DNA of 64,000 nucleotides from Burkholderiales bacterium RIFCSPLOWO2_12_FULL_61_40 (GCA_001770935.1 MESI01000031.1:1-64000), one strand, 5' to 3'; shown: positions 35,413 through 44,842, numbered from the stretch's first letter. A program made the numbers and translations. The notes: generated by a model not told the origin, from the sequence alone.

Positions 35413-36090
35413 TTATTCCTTGGAGGTTGGGGGTGCGCCAAACTGTAGCGCCAAGCCTTGCAACCGTTGGCTGACCTGGGCGATTTCCCCCAGTTCACGT
35501 GCGGTCTGGTCTTTGGCGGCGTTCAGTTGGGCTTCCTGGGTGGCGGTCTCCTGCGCGGCACGGGTCAGTTCACGGGAAACCAGCGATTCGAGTTCGGCGA
35601 TCTGCTTGCGGATGTCGCCCACCACCTGTTCCTGGCGGGCGGCCACCGCGTTCAGGCGGGTTTGCGACTCGGCTTGCAGCGCCTGCAGGTTCTGCTGCAA
35701 TTGCTGGCTGTGTGCGGCCAGCGCATTCACCTTGGCGGCGGCATCGGCCAGGGGGTCTTCTATGGACCAGGATTCGTCGGCCGCGTCCATGGCTTTGATC
35801 GCCATCAGGCGCGTGGCTTCGTCCATGGCACTGAGTCCATCCACCAGCCGCAGCAGCCGCTCGGCGGGGTACACGGCAGGGGCCACGCCGCCGTTGGCGT
35901 AGATAGCGTCCAGATTCAGGGGCATACCGGCACCGGTCGGGGCACTGGCCGCCGTGCTGGCGTTCGGCGCCACCAGGTCAGGGGCGAGGGCCGTGCTGTC
36001 CGTGGCGGGGCTGGGGGGAGCGGTCGGCTCCGGCGATGTGTCCTGTCTGACCAGCCCGGCTTTTTCCAAAAAATCCAGCATGCCCTTCAT
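35413..36090 (-). CDS. Coiled-coil protein, first gene of the PspA/AAA+/TerB operon
   Basis: A 225-aa cytoplasmic protein: short N-terminal helix (MLDFLEKAGLV), a Pro/Ala-rich disordered part (about 15-60), then a conserved-looking segment (YPAERLLRLVDGLSAMDEATRLMAIKAMDAAD, here split for length) and a long coiled coil (about 110-210). GGAGGA lies 7 nt before the ATG. It is encoded with the PspA-like, AAA+ and TerB proteins and may be a regulator or scaffold. No family recognised. Confidence 0.68.
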   Translation of the reverse strand: MKGMLDFLEKAGLVRQDTSPEPTAPPSPATDSTALAPDLVAPNASTAASAPTGAGMPLNLDAIYANGGVAPAVYPAERLLRLVDGLSAMDEATRLMAIKAMDAADESWSIEDPLADAAAKVNALAAHSQQLQQNLQALQAESQTRLNAVAARQEQVVGDIRKQIAELESLVSRELTRAAQETATQEAQLNAAKDQTARELGEIAQVSQRLQGLALQFGAPPTSKE

Positions 36091-36201
36091 TGCGTGTCCT
36101 CCACCCTGATGTTGATCTGCAACGCCTGCCTTGGCTTGAGTGTTCCAGGGGCAGGGCCGATACGTGTCGTTCAGGTGAGTTTAATGCCAATTTTTTGCGG
36201 T

Positions 36202-39084
36202 TCAAGGCTGCGCAGATTTGGGCAGCTCAGAGGCGGGCGAGGGAGAGAGCAGCGGGCCAACCACTGGCGCTGGGGGGTGCAACTGTGTGGCAAACCATTG
36301 CGTCATTTGCTGGCGCTCCCGCACCAGTTTGGCAAAGGCCGGTGCCGGAATGGGGCGGCTGACGATATAGCCCTGAATCACATCGCATCCGTTTTCTTGC
36401 AGGAAGGCCAGCTGTTCTTCCGTTTCCACCCCTTCGGCAATGACGTCCAGCTTGAGGCTGTGGGCCAGCGCAATGACGGCCCGCGAGATGGCAACGTCGT
36501 CCTGGTCACCCGGAAGACCGTCCACGAAGGACTTGTCGAGCTTGAGGGCATCGATGGGGAAGCGTTTCAGGTAGCTCAAAGACGAATAACCGGTGCCGAA
36601 ATCGTCCACACCGATGTGCACCACGCCCTTGGTCCGGATCTGGGTCAGCATGTCGGCCGCAAATTTGGGGTTGTGCATCAGCATGCTCTCGGTCACCTCC
36701 AGTTCGAGGTACCTGGGATTGAGCCCGGTCTCTGTCAGGATGGCGCCAATCACGGTCGCAATATTGTTGTGTTGCAGTTGCCGCCCGGACAGGTTGACCG
36801 CCACGCACAGCGGTGGCATGGCGTCGTCCTGCCAGGCGCGGATCTGGGTGCACACGGTTTTCAGGATCCACTCGCCCACCGGCTCGATCAGGCCGGTTTC
36901 TTCCAGGATGGGAATGAATTCACCGGGGGACACCAGGCCGCGGCCGGGGCAATTCCAGCGCAGCAGCGCCTCCGCCCCGATGATGGTCTCGGTGGCCAAA
37001 CTGAACTTGGCCTGGTAGTAGACGACGAATTCTTCGCGCTCCAGCGCCCGGCGCAGACCGCTTTCCATTTCGAGCCGACCCGCAGCCAGCGTGTTCATTT
37101 CCGGTGTGAAAAAGCGGAAACCATTGCCGCCTTCTTCCTTGGCGCGGTACATGGCGGTGTCGGCATTTTTGAGCAGGCTTTCGGCGTGGGTGCTGTCCGA
37201 TGGGTAGATGGTGACGCCGATGCTGGGGGTGACAAAGGCCTCCTGGCCGCTCAGCAGGATGGCAGGCGCCAGAGCCTCGACGATCTTGCTGGCGACGACC
37301 CTGGCGTCCTCCGGGCGTTTGATCTGCGGCAGGATGACGGTGAATTCGTCCCCCCCCAGGCGCGCCACCGTGTCTTCCTCCCGCACACAGGCGAGCAGCC
37401 TGGCCGACACTTCGCACAAAAGGACGTCGCCCGCATCGTGGCCCAGGTTGTCGTTGATGGTCTTGAAGCGGTCCAGGTCCAGAAACATGATCGCCACCTG
37501 GCCGTGGTGGCGTTCCGCCTGGGTCAGGGCTTGTTTCAGGCGGTCCCGAAACAGATCCCGGTTGGGCAGCAGGGTCAAGGCGTCGTAATGGGCCAAAATC
37601 CGCAACTGCGTTTCCGCCTGGCGGCGCTCAATGGCGATGCGTGTCAGGTGGGCGGCAACCCAGATCAGCTCCCGGTCATGGGGCGGTTGGTTGGACATCT
37701 TGCGGTAGTGCGCCACGATAAAGCCCAGCAAATGCCCGTTGGTGGAGTGGACGGACACCGCAAATCCCGTTTCTATGTCGATGGGGGTAATCAGTTTGCG
37801 GTAGTCCGACCAGACCGGATTGACTGCAATGTCTTCAATCACGCCGCTGTATTCGTCCGACAGGCCATGTTTTTGCAATTCCTCCCGGGTATTGGTGTGC
37901 ACGAACAGGGTGTCCAGGGCTGCTTGGCCGTGCTGGATGATGTTGTTGGACACGGTGTGGGGCAGGCTGGTGCCCGCAGCGAACATGGATTTGTTGCTTT
38001 CGCTTTTTTCACGGAAAACGATGGCGCAGAACATTTGCCCTGACAACTCTTCGAGGTGGCGTGCCAGCACCCCCAGGGCTTCACTGAGCGGTGCGCCGCA
38101 CACCACCATTTCCAGAACCTCTTTTTCCGCCAGCAACAGCGCTTCGGCCCGCTTGCGCTCGCTGATGTCGCGGAAACTCGAAACCCGCCCGACGACATTG
38201 CCGTCAATGAACTGGGGCCTGGAGTTCCACTCGAACAACCGCCCGTCGCGCAACTCCAGAACTGCGCCATGGTCCACCACAATGTGCTGGGTCAGGTCTT
38301 TATGCGTCGCCAAAAAGGTGGCAGGGTCCCGCAGCTGGTTCGCCAGCGCGAACATGGTCTGTGCATCGGCGTCACCCGAACGGCTTGACTTGGGCTGGTT
38401 CCACAAATCCAGAAAACGCTGATTGGCAACAACGGCCCGGCCAAGCACATCGGTGACCAAAATCCCGTCGCCGGTGGACTCCAGCGTTGCGGCAAAAATG
38501 GACAGGGATTTGGCCAGCTGCTCCTCGGTGGTCTTGCGCACAGCGGCCTCTTGTAATGCCAGCCGGAAAGCCCGCATGGGTACATCCTTCAGGACGACAA
38601 AGGTCATCCACCCCAGCAACAAGCCCGGCACGCTGATCAGGAACGCATAGTTCAGCAGGGGCCGCAAGGAACTGCTCAGCTCCAGTTGCCGACTCTGCGT
38701 GTTTCCCAGGTCCAAAGGGGCGGTTCGGGTGATGAGGGGCGGTCTCAGGTCGTGGTGCTGTTCCACCAGCAACTGCTGGTCGGCAGCGATGAGGCGCAGA
38801 TTGGATTGCCCGAGCAGCCCGCTCAGGGCGCCAACAATGTCCTGCGGGGACCGGACCTCGGAGTCTTTTTTTCCTGGAGAGGGGGGCAATGGTTTGTGGC
38901 TGCCCTGGATGGCAAACTGAAGGGCTGCTTCCAGCCGAACACCCTCACTCAAGTAAGCCAGGGTGAAAAAAACCAGTGGTATCAGCAGGGCAATGAAGAT
39001 GCCACCGATGGAGGCAAGGCGTGCGATGGCTCGGGGTAAATCGGAGTCCGAGCTCAGAGGAATGGACGGGGGGGCGAAGGGCAT
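36202..39084 (-). CDS. Membrane-bound PAS-GAF-GGDEF-EAL protein
   Basis: A 960-aa c-di-GMP protein. TM1 (about 25-48) and TM2 (about 147-168) flank a periplasmic sensor region; then come a PAS domain (about 195-320; LESTGDGILVTDVLGRAVVA), a GAF domain (about 330-480), a GGDEF domain with RLGGDEFTVIL (about 578) and an EAL domain with AEALLRW (about 705), ELEVTES, VDDFGTGYSS. All catalytic signatures are intact. It is likely to control motility or attachment; two chemoreceptors and another GGDEF-EAL protein lie in the same window. Single gene. Confidence 0.92.
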   Translation of the reverse strand: MPFAPPSIPLSSDSDLPRAIARLASIGGIFIALLIPLVFFTLAYLSEGVRLEAALQFAIQGSHKPLPPSPGKKDSEVRSPQDIVGALSGLLGQSNLRLIAADQQLLVEQHHDLRPPLITRTAPLDLGNTQSRQLELSSSLRPLLNYAFLISVPGLLLGWMTFVVLKDVPMRAFRLALQEAAVRKTTEEQLAKSLSIFAATLESTGDGILVTDVLGRAVVANQRFLDLWNQPKSSRSGDADAQTMFALANQLRDPATFLATHKDLTQHIVVDHGAVLELRDGRLFEWNSRPQFIDGNVVGRVSSFRDISERKRAEALLLAEKEVLEMVVCGAPLSEALGVLARHLEELSGQMFCAIVFREKSESNKSMFAAGTSLPHTVSNNIIQHGQAALDTLFVHTNTREELQKHGLSDEYSGVIEDIAVNPVWSDYRKLITPIDIETGFAVSVHSTNGHLLGFIVAHYRKMSNQPPHDRELIWVAAHLTRIAIERRQAETQLRILAHYDALTLLPNRDLFRDRLKQALTQAERHHGQVAIMFLDLDRFKTINDNLGHDAGDVLLCEVSARLLACVREEDTVARLGGDEFTVILPQIKRPEDARVVASKIVEALAPAILLSGQEAFVTPSIGVTIYPSDSTHAESLLKNADTAMYRAKEEGGNGFRFFTPEMNTLAAGRLEMESGLRRALEREEFVVYYQAKFSLATETIIGAEALLRWNCPGRGLVSPGEFIPILEETGLIEPVGEWILKTVCTQIRAWQDDAMPPLCVAVNLSGRQLQHNNIATVIGAILTETGLNPRYLELEVTESMLMHNPKFAADMLTQIRTKGVVHIGVDDFGTGYSSLSYLKRFPIDALKLDKSFVDGLPGDQDDVAISRAVIALAHSLKLDVIAEGVETEEQLAFLQENGCDVIQGYIVSRPIPAPAFAKLVRERQQMTQWFATQLHPPAPVVGPLLSPSPASELPKSAQP

Positions 39085-39178
39085 CCGTACTTTTCAAAAT
39101 GGATGCTCCCATTCTGTGGCGTCGCTTCGGCCAGCACCATAGTCGGATGGTCCTAGTCACATTGTCCTACCCGCTTGC

Positions 39179-39232
39179 TAATTGGTAAGAGTTGTCTTAG
39201 TATTAAACAACTACGAACAATCTTACTAATTA
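39179..39232. promoter_or_regulatory. Inverted-repeat region before the MarR gene
   Basis: TAATTGGTAAGA (39179-39190) and TCTTACTAATTA (39221-39232) are imperfect inverted arms (11 of 12) separated by 30 nt; inside lies a second repeat, GTTGT...ACAAC (39191-39211). MarR proteins bind such A/T-rich palindromes and often repress their own operon. The site ends 15 nt before the marR-like ATG. Confidence 0.5.
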
Positions 39233-39246
39233 TCACAAGGACTCCC

Positions 39247-39711
39247 ATGCCCATCGATACCGCCATGGATACCGAACACTGTGCCGTGCGTCTGCGTGCG
39301 GCGGTCATACAGCTCTCGCGCCAGTTGCGATCGGTCATGCAGCGCGACGGCCTCAGTGTGGCCATACTGAGCGCGCTCGGGCAGCTCTACCGGGGCGGCG
39401 CCATGACGCCCACCGAACTGGCCCGGCGCGAGGGTGTCAAGCTGCAGTCGCTCACCCGTTTGCTGGCCGAGTTGGAATTTGAAGGCTGGATAGAGCGCAA
39501 GGCCCATGCGGCCGATGCGCGCCAGTCGGTGCTGTCGATCAGCCTGCAGGGCATCCGGCGCCTGGGTACGGCGGTCAAGGGAGGGGAATTGTCATTGGGC
39601 CAAGCCATCGAGACCCGCTTGAGCGCGGAGGAGCAAGCCCTGTTGCTGCGCGCCTGCGCGCTGCTGGACACCCTGGGTGAAGCCATGCAGGAAGAGGGGC
39701 AGGGTTCATGA
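39247..39711 (+). CDS. MarR-family regulator
   Basis: A 154-aa winged-helix protein (AVLSALGQLYRGGAMTPTELARREGVKLQSLTRLLAELE split over helices 2-4; then IERKAHAADARQSVLSI, the beta wing). MarR proteins usually sense phenolic compounds or other small molecules and repress an adjacent transporter gene. The next gene, coupled by an ATGA overlap, encodes a FUSC-type exporter, so this is a typical self-controlled efflux pair. AAGGA precedes the ATG at 39247. Confidence 0.88.
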   Translation: MPIDTAMDTEHCAVRLRAAVIQLSRQLRSVMQRDGLSVAILSALGQLYRGGAMTPTELARREGVKLQSLTRLLAELEFEGWIERKAHAADARQSVLSISLQGIRRLGTAVKGGELSLGQAIETRLSAEEQALLLRACALLDTLGEAMQEEGQGS

Positions 39712-40712
39712 GCCGCCTGGGCCTCAACCCCCAGGCGCTGTACCACGGTGCGCAGTTGGCGGCGGCGGTGCTGATCGGGTATTTTGTAGCCGTGGTGTTG
39801 GGGCTGCCCGAGCGGTTTTGGGTGGTGATCACCGTGCTCATCGTTATGCGTGCCGACTCGGGCTCCACCCTGGATGCCGGGTGGGACCGCGTGCAGGGCA
39901 CCGTGGCGGGGGCGGTGGTAGGCCTGTTGGGCGTGTATTTGCAGTATTTGGGCGCCAACGGCGTGGTGGTTACTCTGCTGACCATCAGTGGGCTGGCGTT
40001 TGCCAGTGCGGCGGTGCCCCTGCTGCGCAGCGCCGCCGTGGCGGCACTGATCATCCTGGGGGCGGGCGAACTGGCTGGCTATTCCTTGGTCCAGGTGGCC
40101 CTGATGCGGGTGCTCCAGATTGGCATTGGCGTGGGGGTCTGTGTGGCACTGGTGCTGGCGACTTCGCAAGTGAGCACCCGCACGCGACTGAAGGCTGGCT
40201 GTGCTGTATTGTTGGGCCGCCTCGCCTTGCAAATGCAGACCTATGGCTCGCGTGCTGCACCGACGCCAGCGCAGGCGCAGGCCAGCAGTGCCGCGGTGCG
40301 CAGCGCACTGCTGAGGCTGGCGACGCTGGCGGGCAGCGCAGACCGGCAGTTCCCCTGGAGCCGAGCGGCGGCCGCGCCGCTGCACGCGGGGCGCCACCGG
40401 CGCATGGCCGAGCTGACCAGCCGTGTGGTGCAGGACTCTGCGACCTTGAACCGGGTGTTGACCCTCTTGCGTGCCGACAACGAGGCGCACCTGGCGCATG
40501 AAGCTGCGGGTGCAGCGGGTGTCGCACTGGGCAGTGTCGCCGCCACGCTGGCCTCAGGTGGAAGGCCGGACCTGGGCGCACTGCGCAGACTGTCCCTGCG
40601 CCGTGCGGACCCGGCCAGGGCAAACACTTCCTTGCTGGCGGCGCCGCTACGCCTGCTGCTGGACGATCTACACCAACTTTGCGCCAGCGTAGGCGATAGA
40701 AGCACACCCTGA
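39708..40712 (+). CDS. FUSC-family (aromatic-acid-exporter-like) membrane protein
   Basis: A 334-aa protein. The N-terminal half has six hydrophobic segments (GAQLAAAVLIGYFVAVVLGL; VITVLIVMRADSGSTLDA; VQGTVAGAVVGLLG), the fusaric-acid-resistance/AaeB layout, and the C-terminal half is soluble and helical. Members export aromatic carboxylic acids, usually with an MFP and an outer-membrane partner; none is adjacent. The start overlaps the marR stop (ATGA), so expression follows the regulator. The protein is half the size of classical FUSC proteins. Confidence 0.85.
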   Translation: MSRLGLNPQALYHGAQLAAAVLIGYFVAVVLGLPERFWVVITVLIVMRADSGSTLDAGWDRVQGTVAGAVVGLLGVYLQYLGANGVVVTLLTISGLAFASAAVPLLRSAAVAALIILGAGELAGYSLVQVALMRVLQIGIGVGVCVALVLATSQVSTRTRLKAGCAVLLGRLALQMQTYGSRAAPTPAQAQASSAAVRSALLRLATLAGSADRQFPWSRAAAAPLHAGRHRRMAELTSRVVQDSATLNRVLTLLRADNEAHLAHEAAGAAGVALGSVAATLASGGRPDLGALRRLSLRRADPARANTSLLAAPLRLLLDDLHQLCASVGDRSTP

Positions 40713-40748
40713 CTTCCCCCTTGATGCGCTATCTGCGCACCCAACGGG

Positions 40749-40889
40749 GCGCTGCGCCGCAACGCCCCGTTGCGCGAGACCCTGGCCGGGCGCAACGCCT
40801 TCCAGCCGCATGTATTAAGCGGCTATGTCACCGGCGCCAAAATCCTGGCGCAGGCCCAGCTGGCGGGGATGTTGCGGTCGATCCGGTGA
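40749..40889 (+). pseudogene. Possible gene remnant (C-terminal fragment)
   Basis: An open stretch coding for APLRETLAGRNAFQPHVLSG and AKILAQAQLAGMLRSIR before a stop at 40889. It has the feel of a protein end but no start or ribosome site. I do not recognise the family. Could be spurious in this GC-rich DNA. Confidence 0.25.
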
Positions 40890-40956
40890 GGCGCAAGTTC
40901 AGGCTGGTGCTGCCGGGGTTAACGGAAAAAACCGGGACCCCCGCACAGCTGAAAAA

Positions 40957-41388
40957 CTACAGGGAGATATGCATGTCGTACAAGGCGCCGTTGGAAAACG
41001 TGCAGGTGCCGGTGCCCAACACCGTGCTGCTCATGGTGTAAATGCACTTGACGTAGCCACCGCGATTCCCAGCGGCATTCGCGCCACCTTTGGCGGACCC
41101 GGTGGCCCGGGTGGCCTCGCCAACGTAGGTTTCATTGGCGACGCTGAACGCAAATTCACCATGGCCGCGTTCCGGGTTGCTGATGGTGCCGGCAATCCGC
41201 CCCATGGTTGCGGCGTAGTCATTGACCGGGTACAGGCGCGCGGTGTACACGGGCCGCACCACGGGCGCGGGTGCGGCTGCAGCGGGTTGCTGGTAATTGC
41301 TTCCGGCTTGATTCATCGGAACGACATAACATCCAGACAACAAGGTGCTGATGGATGCGAGTGCTAAAAAACCGCGCATATTGAGCAT
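40957..41388 (-). CDS. Small lipoprotein of unknown function
   Basis: A 143-aa protein with a lipoprotein signal (LALASISTLLSGC, Cys about 20) and GGGAGA 9 nt before the ATG at 41388. The mature part has a Gln/Pro/Ala linker, then a beta-rich domain (ARLYPVNDYAATMGRIAGTI; GYVKCIYTMSSTVLGTGTC, with two Cys that could form a disulfide). It might be an outer-membrane-anchored envelope protein. No family recognised; single gene. Confidence 0.7.
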   Translation of the reverse strand: MLNMRGFLALASISTLLSGCYVVPMNQAGSNYQQPAAAAPAPVVRPVYTARLYPVNDYAATMGRIAGTISNPERGHGEFAFSVANETYVGEATRATGSAKGGANAAGNRGGYVKCIYTMSSTVLGTGTCTFSNGALYDMHISL

Positions 41389-41559
41389 AGTGATTTCTCC
41401 CATTTTTAAATATTGATCCATGAAGAATGCGAATGCTTGAAGGATTTGGGGCGATTGCGCAGAGCAATGCTGAACCAAGCCCAAACAGGCCGACGTATCG
41501 TAGCAAGTATTGCGCAGTCATCCGGGTGTCGGCGCCGTGCCATGGCCATGGCGCCTCTG

Positions 41560-42273
41560 TTAGCGCTTGAGCGACGCGATTCCCCGCGCCACAACCGCCA
41601 GCGAAAACACCGCCACCACCCCACCCCAAAACCAGTAGGGCAACCACAGCGCCTGCGCGATGACGGCGCTGTCGGAGGGCTGCACCACACCGCCCACCAC
41701 GGCTTGCGCCGAAAACATGTAGTCCAGATCGGTGAACCACGACAGGCACAGCGTGGCGGCGATCAGGTGCAACAAAAACGCCGCAGCGGTGTCGGGCAGC
41801 ACACGGGCGGCCACGGCAAGGGTTGCGGCCAGTGCCAGAAGAAACACCGCGCCAAACGCGTTGCGCGACCACAAGACGACAGACACGGTGATCAACAGGG
41901 CCAGCGTCGCCAGCACGGCGCGGGCAAAACGCGGCGAGCGCGAGAGCAGCAGCACGGTGACCCCGGCCACCGTCGGCCCGACCAGTCCACCGGCGGCGAT
42001 CAGGGCCGTGGCAATGCGCCCCGGATTGCCATGCCACACCGCCATGCCCGAACCATCGGCGTGCAGCAGCAACTGGTCAAACTGCGCCCCCAGCAGCAAG
42101 GCGGTCAGGCCGTGCCCCATTTCGTGCGCAAAGGTGGCCAGCAAGGTCAAGGGGTACAGCACCTGGCGGCCATAGGGCAGCTGCCAGATGAGCACGGTGG
42201 CGGCGGTGGACAGGATCAGCAGGGTGCGTGGGTGCATAGAGGGGTAAACAGACAGGTTTTCGACCAGAAACAT
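41560..42273 (-). CDS. M50-family membrane metallopeptidase
   Basis: A 237-aa polytopic protein with the zinc motif HEMGH (about residues 50-54) inside the first membrane hairpin and a second conserved segment further on (WFTDLDYMFSAQ, with an acidic residue that could be the third ligand). It fits the M50B-like peptidase group (YwhC/SREBP protease relatives), which cleaves membrane proteins. Two ATGs are possible (42273 and 42237), neither with a clear ribosome site. Single gene; substrate unknown. Confidence 0.82.
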   Translation of the reverse strand: MFLVENLSVYPSMHPRTLLILSTAATVLIWQLPYGRQVLYPLTLLATFAHEMGHGLTALLLGAQFDQLLLHADGSGMAVWHGNPGRIATALIAAGGLVGPTVAGVTVLLLSRSPRFARAVLATLALLITVSVVLWSRNAFGAVFLLALAATLAVAARVLPDTAAAFLLHLIAATLCLSWFTDLDYMFSAQAVVGGVVQPSDSAVIAQALWLPYWFWGGVVAVFSLAVVARGIASLKR

Positions 42274-42396
42274 GCGCGCATTGCCGCATTTCTCAATTCC
42301 GGTGGGTGTGAACTGTCACATTATTTGAGCGTAATGGCACTTGCTTTGGGCCCATCTTTCCATTTTTGGCGCTATGCCCCTTTTCAGGAACCCTGT

Positions 42397-42993
42397 ATGA
42401 CGCTGTCCACGCACCCCCCCCATGTTCACCCTCCCAAACCCCCGGCACCTTCTTTTCTCCGCCGCCTCTCCATGGCTTTTCGTGTTTTTTTCAGAATTTT
42501 GGTCTATCCCGACTACGCCGCCCAGGTGGACGGCTTGCGGTTCGGCGCGGATCTGCCGCCGCCGCTAACCGCCGCGCCGCCAGCCCCGGCCCCCACGCCT
42601 GCGCCTGCCGTCAATTACAACGACGCCGCCTTGCAATTGCTGGCCTTGCTGCAGCGGGACGCACGGCTGATTGACTTTACGCAGGAGAACCTGACCCGTT
42701 ATTCCGACGCCGACATCGGTGGCGCAGCCCGCGTGGTGCACGAGGGCTGCTGCAAGGTGCTGCGGGAGCACTTCACCATCGTGCCGGTGCGCCAGGAGGC
42801 GGAAGGCAGCCGGATCGTCCTGAACGATGGTTTTGATGCGCGGGCCATCCGCCTGACCGGCAATGTCGTCGGCAAAGCGCCGTTTCTGGGCAGCCTCAGC
42901 CACCGGGGCTGGCGCGCCATCGAGGTTCGCTTGCCCAAATTTGCCGAAAACCATGATGTCACCGTGCTGGCCCAGGCCGAGGTGGAACTGTGA
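42397..42993 (+). CDS. DUF2760-domain protein
   Basis: A 198-aa protein with an N-terminal hydrophobic/basic region (SMAFRVFFRILVYPDYAAQV), a Pro/Ala linker (about 57-70) and the DUF2760 domain (ALQLLALLQRDARLIDFTQE; VLREHFTIVPVRQEAEGSRI; LPKFAENHDVTVLAQAEVEL). DUF2760 genes are habitually found directly before an Hsp70 pair, as here; function is unknown, probably a client or co-factor of the Hsp70. The next gene starts by a GTGA overlap, so translation is coupled. AGGAA lies 7 nt before the ATG. Confidence 0.85.
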   Translation: MTLSTHPPHVHPPKPPAPSFLRRLSMAFRVFFRILVYPDYAAQVDGLRFGADLPPPLTAAPPAPAPTPAPAVNYNDAALQLLALLQRDARLIDFTQENLTRYSDADIGGAARVVHEGCCKVLREHFTIVPVRQEAEGSRIVLNDGFDARAIRLTGNVVGKAPFLGSLSHRGWRAIEVRLPKFAENHDVTVLAQAEVEL

Positions 42994-44831
42994 GCGAACC
43001 CCGTTACTCCATCGGTATTGACCTGGGTACCACCCACTGCGCCTTGGCCTATGTGGACATCACCGCCAGCGAGGGCGAGCAAACCCTGTGTGCCGTGCTG
43101 GATATCCCACAGCTGACCGATCCCGGCACGGTCGAACCCTCTGCCTTGCTGCCGTCTTTTTTGTACCTGCCCCACGCGGACGAGTTGACCGAAGGTGATT
43201 TGGACCTGCCCTGGTCCACCGCGCAGGACTACGCCGTGGGTGAATTTGCGCGCTCGCGTGGCGCGCTGACACCCATCCGCCTGGTGTCCAGCGCCAAAAG
43301 CTGGCTGTGCCACGCCGGGGTGGACCGCCGCGCGGCGATTTTGCCCCACGATGCCCCACCCGAGGTGGCACGGGTCTCGCCGCTGGAGGCCTCTACGCGT
43401 TATCTGGAGCACCTGCGCCAAGCCTGGGACGATGCCCACCCGGACGCCCCGTTTGCGGAGCAGGACATCACGGTCACCATTCCGGCCTCCTTTGACCCGG
43501 CCGCCCGCGAACTGACCCTGGACGCCGCCCGTGCGGCGGGCTACAGCGCCTTGACCCTGCTGGAGGAGCCGCAGGCCGCCCTGTACAGCTGGATCCAGAG
43601 CAGCGCGGGCCGCTGGCGCAAGGACGTCCAGCCCGGCGACATCATCCTGGTGGTTGACGTGGGCGGCGGCACCAGCGATTTCTCTTTGATCGCGGTGCTG
43701 GAGCGCGAAGGCAATCTGGAGTTGCACCGGGTGGCGGTGGGCGACCACATCTTGCTGGGCGGCGACAACATGGACCTGGCCCTGGCGCACGGGGTGGCGC
43801 GCAAGCTGGCCGCCGATGGCAAAGCACTCGACCCCTGGCAAATGCGCGCGCTCACCTATGCCTGCCGCGTGGCCAAAGAAAACCTGTTGACGGATACCGG
43901 CCTGGAAGTGCAGCCGATCGTGGTGCCCAGCCGTGGCTCCAAATTGATCGGCGGCTCGCTGCGCACCGAACTCACCCAGGCGGAGGTGCGCAGCACCATT
44001 CTGGAAGGATTTTTCCCCGAAGTGGAGGCCTCGGTGCGCCCAAGCACCCGCACCCGCGGCGGCCTGACACAGTTGGGCCTGCCGTATGCGCAGGACGCTG
44101 GCGTCACCCGCCACCTGGCGGCCTTGCTGGGCCGCCAGGTGGGCGCCACCGCCGAGCTGGAAGGCTTTGCGGGCCAAGTCGATGCCAACGCCAGCTTTCT
44201 CCACCCGACGGCGGTGTTGTTCAACGGCGGCGTGTTCAAGTCGGACGTGCTGGCGCAGCGCACGCTGGACACGCTCAACCGCTGGCTGGAGGCCGAAGAG
44301 GCCGAACCCGCCCGCATGCTTGCCGGTGCCGACCTGGACCTGGCGGTGGCACGCGGGGCCGCCTACTACGGCTATGTGCGCCGCGGCCAGGGTGTGCGGA
44401 TTCGGGGCGGCACGGCGCGGGCCTATTACGTGGCGATCGAGTCTTCGATGCCTGCCGTTCCCGGCATGGAGCCGCCGGTACAAGCCCTGTGCGTCGCACC
44501 CTTTGGCATGGAAGAGGGGACCGAGGCCGATTTGCAGATGCAGGAGTTCGGCCTGGTGGTGGGCGCGCCTGTGCATTTGCGCTTCTTCGGATCGTCGGTA
44601 CGGCGCCAGGACCAGATCGGCACCTTGCTCGATTTCTGGCAGCCCGACGAAGTGCAAGAGCTGGGGGAGATCCACGCCACCTTGCCCGCCGAGGGCCGCC
44701 AGCCCGGCGAAATTGTGCAGGTCCGCCTGCGGGCCACCGCCACCGAAACCGGCACCCTGGAGCTCACGGCCATGGCCATGGACGGCGACGAACACTGGAA
44801 GGTGGAGTTCGACCTGCGCAGCCAGGACTAG
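42990..44831 (+). CDS. Hsp70-family chaperone (short form)
   Basis: A 613-aa Hsp70 starting with GTG. It has the phosphate 1 motif IGIDLGTTHCALAY (about 8-21), phosphate 2 VVDVGGGTSDFSL (about 221-233), adenosine motif-like FNGGVFKSD (about 410-418) and a short beta domain (HLRFFGSSVRRQD; ETGTLELTAMAMDGDEHW) without the helical lid of DnaK. It thus resembles the HscC-like/Hsp110-less group. It is coupled to DUF2760 upstream and to a longer Hsp70 12 nt downstream. Substrate is not known. Confidence 0.88.
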   Translation: MSEPRYSIGIDLGTTHCALAYVDITASEGEQTLCAVLDIPQLTDPGTVEPSALLPSFLYLPHADELTEGDLDLPWSTAQDYAVGEFARSRGALTPIRLVSSAKSWLCHAGVDRRAAILPHDAPPEVARVSPLEASTRYLEHLRQAWDDAHPDAPFAEQDITVTIPASFDPAARELTLDAARAAGYSALTLLEEPQAALYSWIQSSAGRWRKDVQPGDIILVVDVGGGTSDFSLIAVLEREGNLELHRVAVGDHILLGGDNMDLALAHGVARKLAADGKALDPWQMRALTYACRVAKENLLTDTGLEVQPIVVPSRGSKLIGGSLRTELTQAEVRSTILEGFFPEVEASVRPSTRTRGGLTQLGLPYAQDAGVTRHLAALLGRQVGATAELEGFAGQVDANASFLHPTAVLFNGGVFKSDVLAQRTLDTLNRWLEAEEAEPARMLAGADLDLAVARGAAYYGYVRRGQGVRIRGGTARAYYVAIESSMPAVPGMEPPVQALCVAPFGMEEGTEADLQMQEFGLVVGAPVHLRFFGSSVRRQDQIGTLLDFWQPDEVQELGEIHATLPAEGRQPGEIVQVRLRATATETGTLELTAMAMDGDEHWKVEFDLRSQD

Positions 44832-44842
44832 CACCGGGATTG

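Noticed and set aside
35458..38043. 861-codon open frame opposite the GGDEF-EAL protein and its neighbour
   Set aside because: Crosses two real genes, has no domain, and its codon pattern mirrors the true strand.
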